A DNA stretch of 64,000 nt from an uncultured Bacteroides sp. (GTDB lineage Bacteria; Bacteroidota; Bacteroidia; Bacteroidales; Bacteroidaceae): contig NZ_CAUFUE010000016.1 in assembly GCF_959029255.1 (NCBI RefSeq), positions 1 to 64,000 of the forward strand. The letters run 5' to 3'. A model generated the notes under the pieces. That model worked only from the letters and a program-made list of their open reading frames with translations. It did no database searches and had not been told where the DNA came from. Shown here one piece after another: positions 1-8,737 of this stretch. Numbering within the stretch: the first letter of the stretch is position 1; every line of letters starts with the position of its first letter. A program made the translations under genes and the position numbers.

Positions 1-38
1 TGATTATCAGTTCATTTAATTAAAAACTTTACATAATC

Positions 39-338
39 TTACTCTTTACATAAACCGAAATTATGTAAACCTTTACATAATTCGGTAAAAGCATAAGGGA
101 GAGAGGATTTAGGTCGTTTGGTTTTAGATGTCATCACAATTTGTGATGACATAGATTCCCATTCTTCTTTAGCTAGTTGAAACATAAAATCAGGCGGAAA
201 TCTTTTTATATTTCTTTTAACAGACTGATTGAGTACACGTGTCTCAACTTGGTAAAGAGCTGCCAAATCAAAGTCGAGCATGACCCTTTGCCCCCTTATT
301 TCATAAATTCTTTGTTGTACTATTACGGATAATTCCAT
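39..338 (-). pseudogene. Truncated ORF6N-domain protein
   Basis: The 99-residue product has the N-terminal part of an ORF6N domain: a start near VIVQQRIYEIRGQRVMLDFD, then LAALYQVETRVLNQSVKRN and RFPPDFMFQL. ORF6N proteins are phage- and mobile-element-associated DNA-binding proteins. Full-length members normally continue after the YAFTE motif with a helical C-terminal half. Here the reading changes straight after YAFTE into a short unrelated tail ending in NFGLCKE, and that tail is encoded by a perfect-looking palindrome. I chose the start at 338 because homologues begin with this segment and the upstream codons run into panE. It lies 19 bp downstream of panE on the same strand. I read it as a broken or degraded gene; it could still make a short DNA-binding protein. 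Confidence 0.6.
54..86. repeat. Near-perfect inverted repeat
   Basis: The arms accgaaattatgtaaa (54-69) and tttacataattcggt (72-86) are inverted copies separated by 2 bp, with one base missing in the right arm. A further tttacataa copy lies at 28-36. The repeat sits in the 3' end of the truncated ORF6N gene and codes its aberrant tail. It could be a terminator on the minus strand or an operator. The short loop and AT-rich arms do not decide between them. Confidence 0.6.
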
Positions 339-357
339 GTTTCTTTGTGATGTAGTT

Positions 358-1302
358 CTATTTAAACTTCTCCGCCACCATCCTGTACGTCGGCACTTCA
401 ATCCCTTGTTCCTCCGCAGCCGTAATCATGTCGAAAAGCAATCCTTGTACTTCGCTCTCATGTCCTTTCGCCATATCTTTTTGCATGGAGGCGGTACTTT
501 CGGGAGCAAGCTTGTCGATGACTTTAAGGTTATATTCCACAATATCCTCCTTAAACTCAATACCCAATTTCCGTCCCAGCGCAACGCTTTCTTGAGAGAG
601 ACTGATGAATGTATCGCGTACCTTGCCCGGCTTCTGCACTTCACCCATAGGCACGTCATAGTAAGCCCCCGTCACAGCCATGGCTGAGATGAAAGACCAT
701 TTTACGAACGTATCCCGGTTGATATCAGGAGATATTTCTGCTTTGATGCCACTCTCCTGTAAATCACGCTGTACGGCTTCCAATGTTTCACGGGAAACAT
801 CCGTACCCCGGTGCGCGCCGTACACCAGGCGAAATATCTTACCCATTTGAGTAATTTCCCCTTTTCCGGAGACGAAGCCGACGATGTAGATGCAACCGTC
901 GAGCACCGTGACGCCGGGCACCAGGCGCTGGATGCGGGGACCGGTTCCGTAAACATTCAGAATGGGGATGACTATTGTATCCCGATGTGCGGCACTTTTG
1001 ATTAGCTCTGTAATGGAATCTACGGAATAGCCTTTGACGCATACGAAGATGACGTCTGCCTTGTAGTCCGCAGATGTTGATACGAGAGCGGTGTATTCTT
1101 CTGCCGTATAGGCGGGTACTCTCAGTGCATGTTCACCTTTCAGGTCGGAGTGTAGGCGCAAATCGTTTTCGCGTATGGCGGCAAGGTGTTCGCCACGGGC
1201 AATGCAGGTGACGTCTTTACCGGCAAGTGCGAGGAAGGCGGCGATGCTTCCGCCTACGCCGCCGGTACCGGCGATGAGGTATTTCAAAGGATTGGTTATC
1301 AT
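358..1302 (-). CDS. panE: Ketopantoate reductase family protein (PanE/ApbA-like)
   Basis: This 314-residue protein belongs to the ketopantoate reductase family. The family reduces 2-dehydropantoate to pantoate with NADPH in pantothenate/CoA synthesis, in the cytosol. The N-terminal Rossmann motif is GTGGVGG (about residues 11-17). It is followed by the CVKGY segment, which corresponds to the conserved NADP-domain lysine motif, and by a C-terminal helical domain with the family's FVKWSF lysine motif. I chose the start at 1302 (MITNPLKYLI) because it sits right before the first beta strand; the longer reading adds unrelated residues. It is the third gene of a minus-strand run after the exported 268-residue protein (23-bp gap). 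The family includes paralogues with other 2-oxoacid substrates, so the substrate is inferred. Confidence 0.85.
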   Translation of the reverse strand: MITNPLKYLIAGTGGVGGSIAAFLALAGKDVTCIARGEHLAAIRENDLRLHSDLKGEHALRVPAYTAEEYTALVSTSADYKADVIFVCVKGYSVDSITELIKSAAHRDTIVIPILNVYGTGPRIQRLVPGVTVLDGCIYIVGFVSGKGEITQMGKIFRLVYGAHRGTDVSRETLEAVQRDLQESGIKAEISPDINRDTFVKWSFISAMAVTGAYYDVPMGEVQKPGKVRDTFISLSQESVALGRKLGIEFKEDIVEYNLKVIDKLAPESTASMQKDMAKGHESEVQGLLFDMITAAEEQGIEVPTYRMVAEKFK

Positions 1303-1325
1303 AACTGTAGTGTGTATGGTTAATG

Positions 1326-2132
1326 TTATTGAACGTAATTTTCTTTTTCCATATAGCAAAGTCCTTCGCCGCGGTCGCCGTTCTCCATGTCGGTTAGTTC
1401 CACTTTGAAAATGTGGTAGGGAAGGTCTTGTTTGGGATTCTTGGGTCTATCCACCGTCAGCAGATAGGCATTGCCGTACTCGCTGGCGCTGAAGTATTCT
1501 TTTATTTCTTGCTTCATCAAGACGGTAACTTCTTCACCATCTATCCAGACAGTAGTTTTCAATTTGTCGATGGGAGGAGCCAGCAGACTGGCTTGTGCTT
1601 GTTTGCTGATGACTGATTGCTCGATGTCGTTCAGGTCTTCGCCGTGTATAGCCTCTTTTTCACTCTCTTTCTGCCATTGCAGGAAGCGTGTCAGGCTCAT
1701 GGGGCGGACGTATATCTGATAGGTGGGCATGCCGCCGGGGATTTGGAAGACTCGCAGGCCATATACTTCCATGCGGTGGTATTGGATGTCGAGCGTGGTA
1801 TCACGGTCGGCAATGAAGTCCCATGCCCAGAATTCCAGTCGCAAGTCTGATTCCTGCAATCCGGGCTTTGCCGTGTGTGGATAGGTTGCCATGTTGATGG
1901 CTCCTACGCTTTGATATTTTCCTTTCGGGATGCGGGCAGAGTAGTATCCGGCTTTATTGGTGACGGCTTGTGCAATCTCGTTGAAAGAGGGGCTTTGCCA
2001 CCATATCGAAACGCTGTCTATCGGTTGTCCGTTGTAGTCTGTTACTCGTCCGCAGATGGTTACAGAATCTTGTTGTTGTGCATATCCGGCAGTGCAGAAC
2101 AATAGGAATAAAAGGGAGACGATTTGCTTCAT
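1326..2132 (-). CDS. Exported carboxypeptidase-regulatory-like domain protein
   Basis: The 268-residue product begins with a clear signal peptide (MKQIVSLLFLLFCTAGYAQ). Next comes a beta-sandwich segment typical of carboxypeptidase regulatory-like domains (GRVTDYNGQPIDSVSIWW through YYSARIPKGKY), at about residues 27-75. That fold usually appears as an extension on Bacteroidetes outer-membrane or secreted proteins. Residues from about 100 on are not recognised. The gene starts 4 bp after the stop of the RhuM-like gene and is followed by panE after 23 bp, so the run is probably co-transcribed. It is likely periplasmic or surface-exposed; no function is assigned. Confidence 0.7.
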   Translation of the reverse strand: MKQIVSLLFLLFCTAGYAQQQDSVTICGRVTDYNGQPIDSVSIWWQSPSFNEIAQAVTNKAGYYSARIPKGKYQSVGAINMATYPHTAKPGLQESDLRLEFWAWDFIADRDTTLDIQYHRMEVYGLRVFQIPGGMPTYQIYVRPMSLTRFLQWQKESEKEAIHGEDLNDIEQSVISKQAQASLLAPPIDKLKTTVWIDGEEVTVLMKQEIKEYFSASEYGNAYLLTVDRPKNPKQDLPYHIFKVELTDMENGDRGEGLCYMEKENYVQ

Positions 2133-2136
2133 ATTA

Positions 2137-2994
2137 TTATTGTTTGATGGTTTCTGTCAAGATTCTCTCGATAAGTTCTTGCGGAGAAAAATGGAGCTTT
2201 GAAAAGGCGAACCATTTCTTTCCAAGATCTTTCAGGGAAGCACCGATATGGAATGCTTCAGAGTCTATGATGAGAAAGCGGTCATGGGACTGTTTGTATT
2301 CCCTGATGTCTATCGGTTGATATTCTGCATTGTGGCGTTGCAAGTCCAGTTGCAATTGTTTGTTGAGTTTGGCGGTATATAGGGTGGCTTTCACTCCTTC
2401 GTTACGTTTGCTGAGCATTAGGAGGGTATTCTCGTCTACGTAGTTATCAATGAGAATAATTGTCTTTCGGGCTGATTTTATTAGATTGGTGGCAAAGGCG
2501 TAGGCATCGAATATCTGTCCTTCAAAGAAGATGCCTTCAACGGGAGGCAGGGAGGTACGGACAAAGAAGTCTATCTTTTCTTCTGTTTTTGCAACACGTT
2601 GTTCCAATTGCTCCATGCGTTGGTTGACGGCGTAGCCTTTGAGGAGATATTCTTTGAGGACTTTTGTTGCCCATTGGCGGAATTTAGTTCCATACTTGGA
2701 TTTTACTCTATAACCAATAGAGATTATTACATCTAAATTGTAGAATTTCTGCTTTCTCGTGACCGTTCTGTGTCCTTCTTGACGAACTTGTAAGTGTTCC
2801 TTACAAGTTGCCGTTATATCCAGTTCTTCTTCTTTATAAAGACTACGGATGTGAATAGTAATGTTCTGTGGGGTAGTCTGGAACAATTCTGCCATTTGTG
2901 CTTGTGTCAGCCAAACTGTTTCATTCTCCAACCTCACTTCTAATTTTACCGTTTCATTCGGCTGGTATAGTATGATTTCTCCTTGTTGTTCCAT
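2137..2994 (-). CDS. RhuM-like DNA-binding protein fused to a PLD-like domain
   Basis: Residues 1 to about 115 match the RhuM (virulence protein) family: WLTQAQMAELF, TTPQNITIHIRSLY, and YNLDVIISIGYRVKSKYGTKFRQWA. A helical segment follows (about 125-150), then a C-terminal domain with IILIDNYVDENTLLMLSKR and SHDRFLIIDSEAFHIGASL. The latter resembles the phospholipase D HKD motif with Asp and Arg in place of the usual Lys (HxK to HDR). RhuM proteins are often found in mobile or phage-like regions. The deviating motif suggests a PLD fold with altered or no catalysis. It is the first gene of a four-gene minus-strand run ending in the truncated ORF6N gene. A regulatory or defence role is possible but not shown. 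Confidence 0.75.
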   Translation of the reverse strand: MEQQGEIILYQPNETVKLEVRLENETVWLTQAQMAELFQTTPQNITIHIRSLYKEEELDITATCKEHLQVRQEGHRTVTRKQKFYNLDVIISIGYRVKSKYGTKFRQWATKVLKEYLLKGYAVNQRMEQLEQRVAKTEEKIDFFVRTSLPPVEGIFFEGQIFDAYAFATNLIKSARKTIILIDNYVDENTLLMLSKRNEGVKATLYTAKLNKQLQLDLQRHNAEYQPIDIREYKQSHDRFLIIDSEAFHIGASLKDLGKKWFAFSKLHFSPQELIERILTETIKQ

Positions 2995-3121
2995 TGTTTC
3001 TTAGGAATTTTTGTTTCTGCTACTTTCAAACAAACGTGTAAGAAATGCTTATAAGTCTATATTGTATTCAAGTGTACTTTCAGTTCTTAATTATTTGTTG
3101 TTTATTATGGCGAGTGTTTTA

Positions 3122-3736
3122 TTAGAATATTCCTAATTCTTTATAATAATCTTCACTTTGCTGATCCATGTCTAAACCATCGTCATAATATGTTGAAGCA
3201 TTTTCATAGTCATTTTCCCATATCTGGAAAGAGGCATCATCGTTAATGTTAGCATTTAATCTTTGGTTTAATTCAATTTCTTTTTCTTTTGTATATGGAA
3301 TACAGCTATAGGAGAATTCACGTTGACCTATTTCAGTTGGAGATTCTTTATGTGGAAAATTTCTTTTTCCATTTTCTATATAATATTGGCAGAAGACAAT
3401 CAATTTTTCAAATATTTGAACTTTTCCATCAGGATTTCTATAATATTTTCCTCTTAATTCTCCTTTAGTATGCTTCCTGAAAAATTTTTGTACCGGATAA
3501 TATTCGTAATATCCTCCATCAATGAGGGTGTATTGTTCAGGAATTTCTTTAAAGGGATTTGCAGTTCCTCCTTGTGTTATAGGCAAGTATGGCTTTATAA
3601 TATTTATTTGATTCTTATTGAAAGTAATAAAATCATCTTCTTTTCCAGTGAAAATATCTTTTATTTTTGCAGTCATGTATTCATTTTTATTGATTGCAAA
3701 TCTGATGCGTATGTTGCTTAGTTTATATTTTCCCAT
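3122..3736 (-). CDS. Hypothetical protein, 204 residues, AT-rich
   Basis: I do not recognise this family. The product is soluble, rich in Tyr, Asn, Lys and Glu, with a start at MGKYKLSNIRIRF and an acidic C-terminus (DDGLDMDQQSEDYYKELGIF). No signal peptide or membrane segment is visible. Its DNA is clearly more AT-rich than ychF next door, which fits later acquisition. It starts 20 bp after the ychF stop on the same strand, so it may be read through from ychF. Confidence 0.6.
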   Translation of the reverse strand: MGKYKLSNIRIRFAINKNEYMTAKIKDIFTGKEDDFITFNKNQINIIKPYLPITQGGTANPFKEIPEQYTLIDGGYYEYYPVQKFFRKHTKGELRGKYYRNPDGKVQIFEKLIVFCQYYIENGKRNFPHKESPTEIGQREFSYSCIPYTKEKEIELNQRLNANINDDASFQIWENDYENASTYYDDGLDMDQQSEDYYKELGIF

Positions 3737-3756
3737 ATTCTTTCATTTATATGTCT

Positions 3757-4860
3757 TTACACATTGAACCGGAAGTGCATAATGTCCCCATCCTGCACCA
3801 CGTATTCCTTGCCCTCAACGCCCAGCTTACCTGCTTCGCGTACGGCGGCTTCACTGCCATATTTGATATAGTCTTCGTACTTGATGACCTCTGCCCGGAT
3901 AAATCCCTTCTCAAAATCCGTATGGATGACCCCGGCGCATTGCGGAGCTTTCCAGCCCTTATGATAAGTCCATGCCTTTACTTCCATTTCTCCGGCAGTG
4001 ATGAAGGTTTCAAGGTTCAGCAGGCTGTAGATGGCTTTAATCAGGCGGTTACAACCACTCTCCTTCAGCCCCAGGTCTTCGAGGAACATCTGCTTTTCTT
4101 CATACGTTTCCAGTTCGGCGATGTCGGCCTCGGTCTGTGCGGAGATAATGATAAGTTCGGCATCCTCTCCCTTGATGGCTTCACGCACTTGCTCCACGTA
4201 TTGATTGCCGGTGGCAGCACTGGTGTCGTCCACATTGCACACGTAGAGCACGGGTTTGGTGGTGAGCAGGAACATCTGCTTGGCGCATTGCTCTTCGTCA
4301 TCGTTCTGCGGGATTACGGTGCGGGCGCTCTGCCCCTGTTCCAGCGCATCTTTGTAGCGGAGCAGGAGTTCGTACTCTATCTTTGCCGCCTTGTCGCCAC
4401 CCACCTTGGCTATCTTTTCCACACGCTTGATGCGGTTCTCTACCGTGTCGAGGTCTTTCAGTTGCAGTTCGGTGTCGATGATTTCCTTGTCGCGCACGGG
4501 GTTTACCGAACCGTCCACATGCACGATGTTCCCGTTGTCGAAGCAGCGCAGCACATGGATGATGGCGTCACATTCACGGATATTGCCCAGGAATTGGTTG
4601 CCGAGACCTTCGCCCTTGCTGGCACCTTTCACCAGACCGGCAATGTCGACAATGTCGCATACGGCGGGCACGATGCGTCCCGGATGAACCAGTTCGGCGA
4701 GACGGGTCAACCGCTCGTCGGGTACGGATACTTGCCCCATTTGGGCGTCGATTGTACAAAACGGGAAATTTGCCGCTTGTGCTTTTGCGCTGCTCAAGCA
4801 GTTGAAAAGAGTAGATTTTCCTACGTTGGGAAGTCCTACGATACCAGCTTTTAATGCCAT
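3757..4860 (-). CDS. ychF: Redox-regulated ATPase YchF (OBG family)
   Basis: The full-length 367-residue YchF/Ola1 protein is a ribosome-associated P-loop ATPase of the OBG group. The Walker A motif GLPNVGKST lies at residues 9-17, the switch/G3 region is DIVDIAGLVKGASKGEGLGN, and the C-terminal TGS domain ends in EYVVQDGDIMHFRFNV. The G4 position reads CNVDD rather than NKxD, as expected for this ATP-preferring family. A -7-like element (TATCTTTG on the minus strand) lies at 4927-4934. It is a housekeeping gene with nothing unusual in it. Confidence 0.97.
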   Translation of the reverse strand: MALKAGIVGLPNVGKSTLFNCLSSAKAQAANFPFCTIDAQMGQVSVPDERLTRLAELVHPGRIVPAVCDIVDIAGLVKGASKGEGLGNQFLGNIRECDAIIHVLRCFDNGNIVHVDGSVNPVRDKEIIDTELQLKDLDTVENRIKRVEKIAKVGGDKAAKIEYELLLRYKDALEQGQSARTVIPQNDDEEQCAKQMFLLTTKPVLYVCNVDDTSAATGNQYVEQVREAIKGEDAELIIISAQTEADIAELETYEEKQMFLEDLGLKESGCNRLIKAIYSLLNLETFITAGEMEVKAWTYHKGWKAPQCAGVIHTDFEKGFIRAEVIKYEDYIKYGSEAAVREAGKLGVEGKEYVVQDGDIMHFRFNV

Positions 4861-5007
4861 AGTGTTATAGTATTTTTGTTATTATCAATCAGTTATAATG
4901 TTCTTTTTTGTCTCGTTTTTGGGGTGCAAAGATAATCAATTTTAGGCTAATGCGGTAATCTTCTTATACTTTCTCTTTTCCGGAATACCAGTTTTAAGGG
5001 GAATTAC

Positions 5008-5015
5008 TATCTTTG
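5008..5015 (+). promoter_or_regulatory. -7 promoter element of the GNAT gene
   Basis: TATCTTTG matches the Bacteroidetes -7 consensus TAnnTTTG and lies 27 bp before the start codon at 5042. I see no TTTG at the expected -33 distance, so only half the promoter is supported. Confidence 0.5.
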
Positions 5016-5041
5016 TTCATATAGATGAAACAGAGAATATT

Positions 5042-5485
5042 ATGAACATATCTTTGGTTACTGCAAATAAAAAGCGGTATTTGGACTTGTTGCTACTTGC
5101 CGATGAGCAAGAGTCCATGATTGACCGCTACTTGGAGCGGGGCGAAATGTTTGTGCTCGAAGACCAGGGCGTTAAGGCAGTTTGTGTGGTTACCGATGAA
5201 GGCAGCGGTGTTTGTGAATTGAAGAACCTGGCCGTTACTCCCGGCTTCCAACGGCAGGGATATGGTAGGACAATGATTGGCTATCTGATAAATCACTATT
5301 CGGGAAGATACGCTCAAATGATAGTCGGAACCGGAGACGTTCCGGGCACTACCGGATTTTATAAGCATTGCGGTTTTGAATATTCCCATCGCATCGAGGA
5401 TTTCTTTACCGATAACTACGACCACCCTATGGTGGAAGAGGGTATATTATTAAAAGATATGGTATACCTGAAGCAAAGCTTATAG
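5042..5485 (+). CDS. GNAT-family N-acetyltransferase
   Basis: This 147-residue protein has the GNAT acetyl-CoA-binding pattern. A central strand (VCELKNLAVTPGFQRQGYGRTMI) contains the Q/RxxGxG/A loop as QRQGYG, and the late segment GTTGFYKHCGFEYSHR is typical of motif B. GNAT enzymes move an acetyl group from acetyl-CoA to an amine of a small molecule or protein; the substrate cannot be read from the sequence. It is transcribed alone, divergently from ychF and converging on the HD-domain gene. Confidence 0.85.
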   Translation: MNISLVTANKKRYLDLLLLADEQESMIDRYLERGEMFVLEDQGVKAVCVVTDEGSGVCELKNLAVTPGFQRQGYGRTMIGYLINHYSGRYAQMIVGTGDVPGTTGFYKHCGFEYSHRIEDFFTDNYDHPMVEEGILLKDMVYLKQSL

Positions 5486-5505
5486 AATTCGCCCCTTTAG
5501 TGCCG

Positions 5506-5599
5506 AAGTTGTGCCAATAGGCTGGCACAACTTTGCCACTTCATTGGCACGCTTGTGCCACCCTATTGGCAAGACTGTGCCACCTTATTGGCACAAAGT
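5506..5599. repeat. Four-unit 22-bp tandem repeat of small palindromes
   Basis: TGCCA recurs at 5512, 5534, 5556 and 5578, an exact 22-bp period, and each unit carries an inverted TGGCA 11 bp further on. The first unit has an 11-bp stem (5506-5516 with 5523-5533); the last has a 7-bp stem (5576-5582 with 5589-5595). The array lies between the convergent GNAT and HD-domain genes, so it could be a bidirectional terminator or an array of protein sites. It has no CRISPR-type unique spacers. Confidence 0.8.
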
Positions 5600-5631
5600 C
5601 GGCAATAGTAAGGAATGAAAATCCCTTTTCA

Positions 5632-6258
5632 CTATTGTTTTTCCTCCGTATATAGCCGGTGGAAGACAGGCTTCAACAACGTTTCATCGGCAATGATGGC
5701 TTGCAGTTCTTTCAGCCGTTCCGCATTTTTGGAATCAGGGAACCAGAGTTTCAGATAACCGCCCGGGGCATATTTTTCCATCAGATGCTTGTAGAACCGT
5801 CGGTAGTGCCATTCCTCATCTGCCGTAGGGCTTTGTTTCAGGCCATACTGAACAGTGCGGCGCAGGGTGATGTCCGGGTCGATGATACGGTCGGCTTCGG
5901 CAACGATTTTACCATAGATGCTGCGGGGTTCATGGTCGGTAGATGCCCGGTGGTCTTCTACGGCTTCTCTCATCGTTTGTATTTCTTCCTCCGAGAACCA
6001 TTGACGCAGGGTGCCGTCTGCCGCCAGTATCTCTCCGGACAGAAGATGGTGCGTGGCCCGGTCGCGGCAGAGCCCTGTGTCGTGATAAGCCGCTATGGTA
6101 TAGACCATACGCTCGTCGGTTTCAGGGTGTTGGCGGGCAAGTGCCAGGCTTTCTTCAATAACGGTTTCCACATGCGACAGATTGTGCGCTTTATCAAAAT
6201 CTCTGTATCGGGGGATGATTGCTGTTTCTATGTAGCGGATAAGTTCTTGGGGTATCAT
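5632..6258 (-). CDS. HD-domain phosphohydrolase-like protein
   Basis: This 208-residue protein has HD superfamily metal ligands: HNLSHVETVI (first His), AAYHDTGL (the HD pair) and a later EADRIIDPD segment (Asp). HD proteins hydrolyse phosphate esters such as nucleotides or cyclic dinucleotides; the substrate is unknown here. It is soluble with no signal peptide. It is monocistronic and convergent with the GNAT gene across the 22-bp repeat array. Confidence 0.8.
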   Translation of the reverse strand: MIPQELIRYIETAIIPRYRDFDKAHNLSHVETVIEESLALARQHPETDERMVYTIAAYHDTGLCRDRATHHLLSGEILAADGTLRQWFSEEEIQTMREAVEDHRASTDHEPRSIYGKIVAEADRIIDPDITLRRTVQYGLKQSPTADEEWHYRRFYKHLMEKYAPGGYLKLWFPDSKNAERLKELQAIIADETLLKPVFHRLYTEEKQ

Positions 6259-6360
6259 ATTTGCTTTTTTTACTGATACAAAGATAAGGTTTTATTTATC
6301 TATGTGTTTCTTTTAAGTAATAACATTCAGAGAATCAAGGTAAATCTTTCTTATGAAGTT

Positions 6361-6392
6361 TTTGGCTGTTTAGGATATTTGCGTTATTTTTG
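6361..6392 (+). promoter_or_regulatory. Promoter of the GH92 operon
   Basis: TTTG at 6361-6364 and TATTTTTG at 6385-6392 are separated by 20 bp, a full match to the Bacteroidetes -33/-7 consensus. The start codon at 6454 leaves a leader of about 55 nt. This is one of the three best promoters in the window. Confidence 0.7.
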
Positions 6393-6453
6393 CTTACATC
6401 TCAGTAAGAGATTGCTTACTGATACATAAACACTTAAACATGACTCGGATTTT

Positions 6454-8724
6454 ATGAAATTGTATGTAGGCGCATTGTGCGCATTGTTGTTATCGGGTAG
6501 TTTGATGGCGCAAACGAAGAAGTTTGGGGACTATGTAAATCCTCTTATCGGCACGGATGTGCAGCGGCATGCGCGGGGAGATAAAGCCCCTTCCGAGGAA
6601 AAAGGACAGACTATGCCCGCTGTGGGAGTGCCCAATGGAATGACAAATTGGGTGGTACAAACGCTGGAAGGTGAACGTAAATGTAATCCTCCTTATTATT
6701 ATTATCACAATGAAATTCAGGGTTTCAGGGCAAGTCATTGGATAAGTGGCTCGTGTACTCAAGATTATGGCAGCGTTACCCTAATGCCTATGGTGGGAGA
6801 ATTGAAGACGAATGCCCGGAAACGTGCTTCGAAATTCAGCCATGACAGAGAAACGGCAAGACCCTCTTACTATGAGGTAACTTTAGAGGACTATCGAATT
6901 CGTGCGGAAATGACCGGTCTTTCCCATGCGGGGATTATGCGGTTTAATTTTCCTCCGGATGGAAGAGCCCGGTATATAGTTATAGAACCGAACAGCGATA
7001 AAAAACAGGGATATATCAAGATTGATGCGGAAAACAGAGAGGTGACCGGTTACAATCCGGTCTATCGTATTTATCAGGGAAGTGGCAAGAGCGCCGGTTT
7101 CAGCGGATATTTTGTAGTTAAGTTTGAAGAGGATTTTGATGACTTCGGGGTGTGGCAAGACAGTACGGTCATAGCGGGGCAAACGGAGTTGGAAGGTAGA
7201 GGGCATGGGATAGGTGCTTGGTTAAGGCTGTCGGCACTGAATAACAACTCCATGAGAGTAAAAGTAGGAACCTCCTTTACAAGTATTGAGAATGCCCGTG
7301 ACAATTTGGAGGAGGAGATACCGGGTTGGGATTTTGAGGAAGTGAAACTCCGTTCGGCTGCCGGTTGGGAAAAAGCTTTAGGGCAGATAGCCGTGAAGGG
7401 TAATGATGAAAAAAAGAAAACACAATTCTATACAGCTTTTTATAATGCCCGTATGCTTCCGCGTACATTCAGTGATGTCAAAGGATATTATCCCGGTTTT
7501 GCGGAAAACCATACCGTGCATCAGGCAAAGGGATTTACCTATTATTGTGACTTTTCTATGTGGGATATTTATAGGGCTGTATTGCCGCTTTATACCATTC
7601 TGAACCCTTCTGCAGTGGGAGATTTCTCTAAATCATTTATCTTGAAAGGCGGGCAGGGCGGATGGTTGCCTATTTTTCCGTTGTGGAACAATTATACAGC
7701 GGCGATGATTGGCGATCATGGCATTGCGATGCTGGGTGATGCTATTGTTAAGGGTATTCCGGGGTTCGATTATGAAGAGGCTTATCGGTTGATGTGTAAG
7801 AATGCGTTTCAGGTGAATACGGATAAAAAAAGCTACGTGGAAGGGAAAGGGCGCAGGGCACTGGATTCTTATCTGCAATATGATTATATTCCGTTGGAAG
7901 ACAATGTATGGGATGCGTTTCATAAGCGGGAACAGGTGTCACGTACATTGGAGTATGCCTATGATGATTTCGTCTTGTCTCAGGTTGCCCGTAAACTTGG
8001 TAAGGAGGCTGATTACGAAGTGTTGTCCCGAAGGGCGATGAACTATAGGAATGTAATTGATCCTGAAACGGGATATGCCCGTGGGCGTCATGCGGACGGT
8101 AAATGGGTGGAACCTTTTGAGTTTGATAAATCCGCAGATTATATCTGTGAAGGTACACCTTTCCACTACACTTGGTACGTACCTCATGATGTGAAAGGAT
8201 TGATGAAACATATCGGTGAGGAGCGTTTTATAAACCGGCTTGATACCTTCTTTGAGAAAGATTATTACTGGCATGGCAATGAACCGGGGCATCACATCCC
8301 TTATCTTTTTGCATTGGCCGGTGAGCCATGGAAAACGCAGAAGTGGGTTCATAGGATACTGGACAGGGAATATTATCCTGCACCGGACGGATTGAGCGGA
8401 AATGATGACGCCGGGCAGATGTCGGCATGGTTGGTATTCAGTATGATGGGTTTTTATCCGGTGTGTCCCGGCTCACCGTATTATGTAATTGGAAGTCCGG
8501 GTTTCGAGGAGGTAATCGTCACTCTTGAGAATGGCAAGAAATTCAGGATTGAGGCGGTAGGATATTCGGAAAAGAATATCTATATCCAGTCGGCCACATT
8601 TAATGGAAGGCCTTATGACCGGCCTATCTTGTCACATGAGGATATAATGAAAGGAGGGACTCTGTCGTTCGTAATGGGAAGTAAACCCAATAAACACTGG
8701 GGAGCTGACATGAATATTAATTAA
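6454..8724 (+). CDS. GH92 family alpha-mannosidase, secreted
   Basis: This 756-residue protein has a signal peptide (MKLYVGALCALLLSGSLMAQ) and the layout of GH92, the calcium-dependent exo-alpha-mannosidases Bacteroides uses on host and yeast N-glycans. The N-terminal beta-sandwich starts at YVNPLIGTD. The C-terminal (alpha/alpha)6 domain carries CEGTPFHYTWYVPHD, with the general-acid Glu near residue 566, and GLSGNDDAGQMSAW, with the catalytic-base Asp region at 651-652. The first motif differs from the commoner EGNxxQYxW form, so substrate or linkage may differ. It is the first gene of a two-gene operon, with 13 bp to the next start. Location is periplasm or cell surface. Confidence 0.93.
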   Translation: MKLYVGALCALLLSGSLMAQTKKFGDYVNPLIGTDVQRHARGDKAPSEEKGQTMPAVGVPNGMTNWVVQTLEGERKCNPPYYYYHNEIQGFRASHWISGSCTQDYGSVTLMPMVGELKTNARKRASKFSHDRETARPSYYEVTLEDYRIRAEMTGLSHAGIMRFNFPPDGRARYIVIEPNSDKKQGYIKIDAENREVTGYNPVYRIYQGSGKSAGFSGYFVVKFEEDFDDFGVWQDSTVIAGQTELEGRGHGIGAWLRLSALNNNSMRVKVGTSFTSIENARDNLEEEIPGWDFEEVKLRSAAGWEKALGQIAVKGNDEKKKTQFYTAFYNARMLPRTFSDVKGYYPGFAENHTVHQAKGFTYYCDFSMWDIYRAVLPLYTILNPSAVGDFSKSFILKGGQGGWLPIFPLWNNYTAAMIGDHGIAMLGDAIVKGIPGFDYEEAYRLMCKNAFQVNTDKKSYVEGKGRRALDSYLQYDYIPLEDNVWDAFHKREQVSRTLEYAYDDFVLSQVARKLGKEADYEVLSRRAMNYRNVIDPETGYARGRHADGKWVEPFEFDKSADYICEGTPFHYTWYVPHDVKGLMKHIGEERFINRLDTFFEKDYYWHGNEPGHHIPYLFALAGEPWKTQKWVHRILDREYYPAPDGLSGNDDAGQMSAWLVFSMMGFYPVCPGSPYYVIGSPGFEEVIVTLENGKKFRIEAVGYSEKNIYIQSATFNGRPYDRPILSHEDIMKGGTLSFVMGSKPNKHWGADMNIN

Positions 8725-8737
8725 TAGATACAAGATA

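Noticed and set aside
3751..4854. A 367-codon open frame on the plus strand opposite ychF.
   Set aside because: It mirrors ychF almost end to end and has no recognisable domain; it is an open frame created by the codon bias of ychF.
5506..5599. Possible CRISPR array at the 22-bp repeat.
   Set aside because: Units follow head to tail without unique spacers and no cas genes are present.
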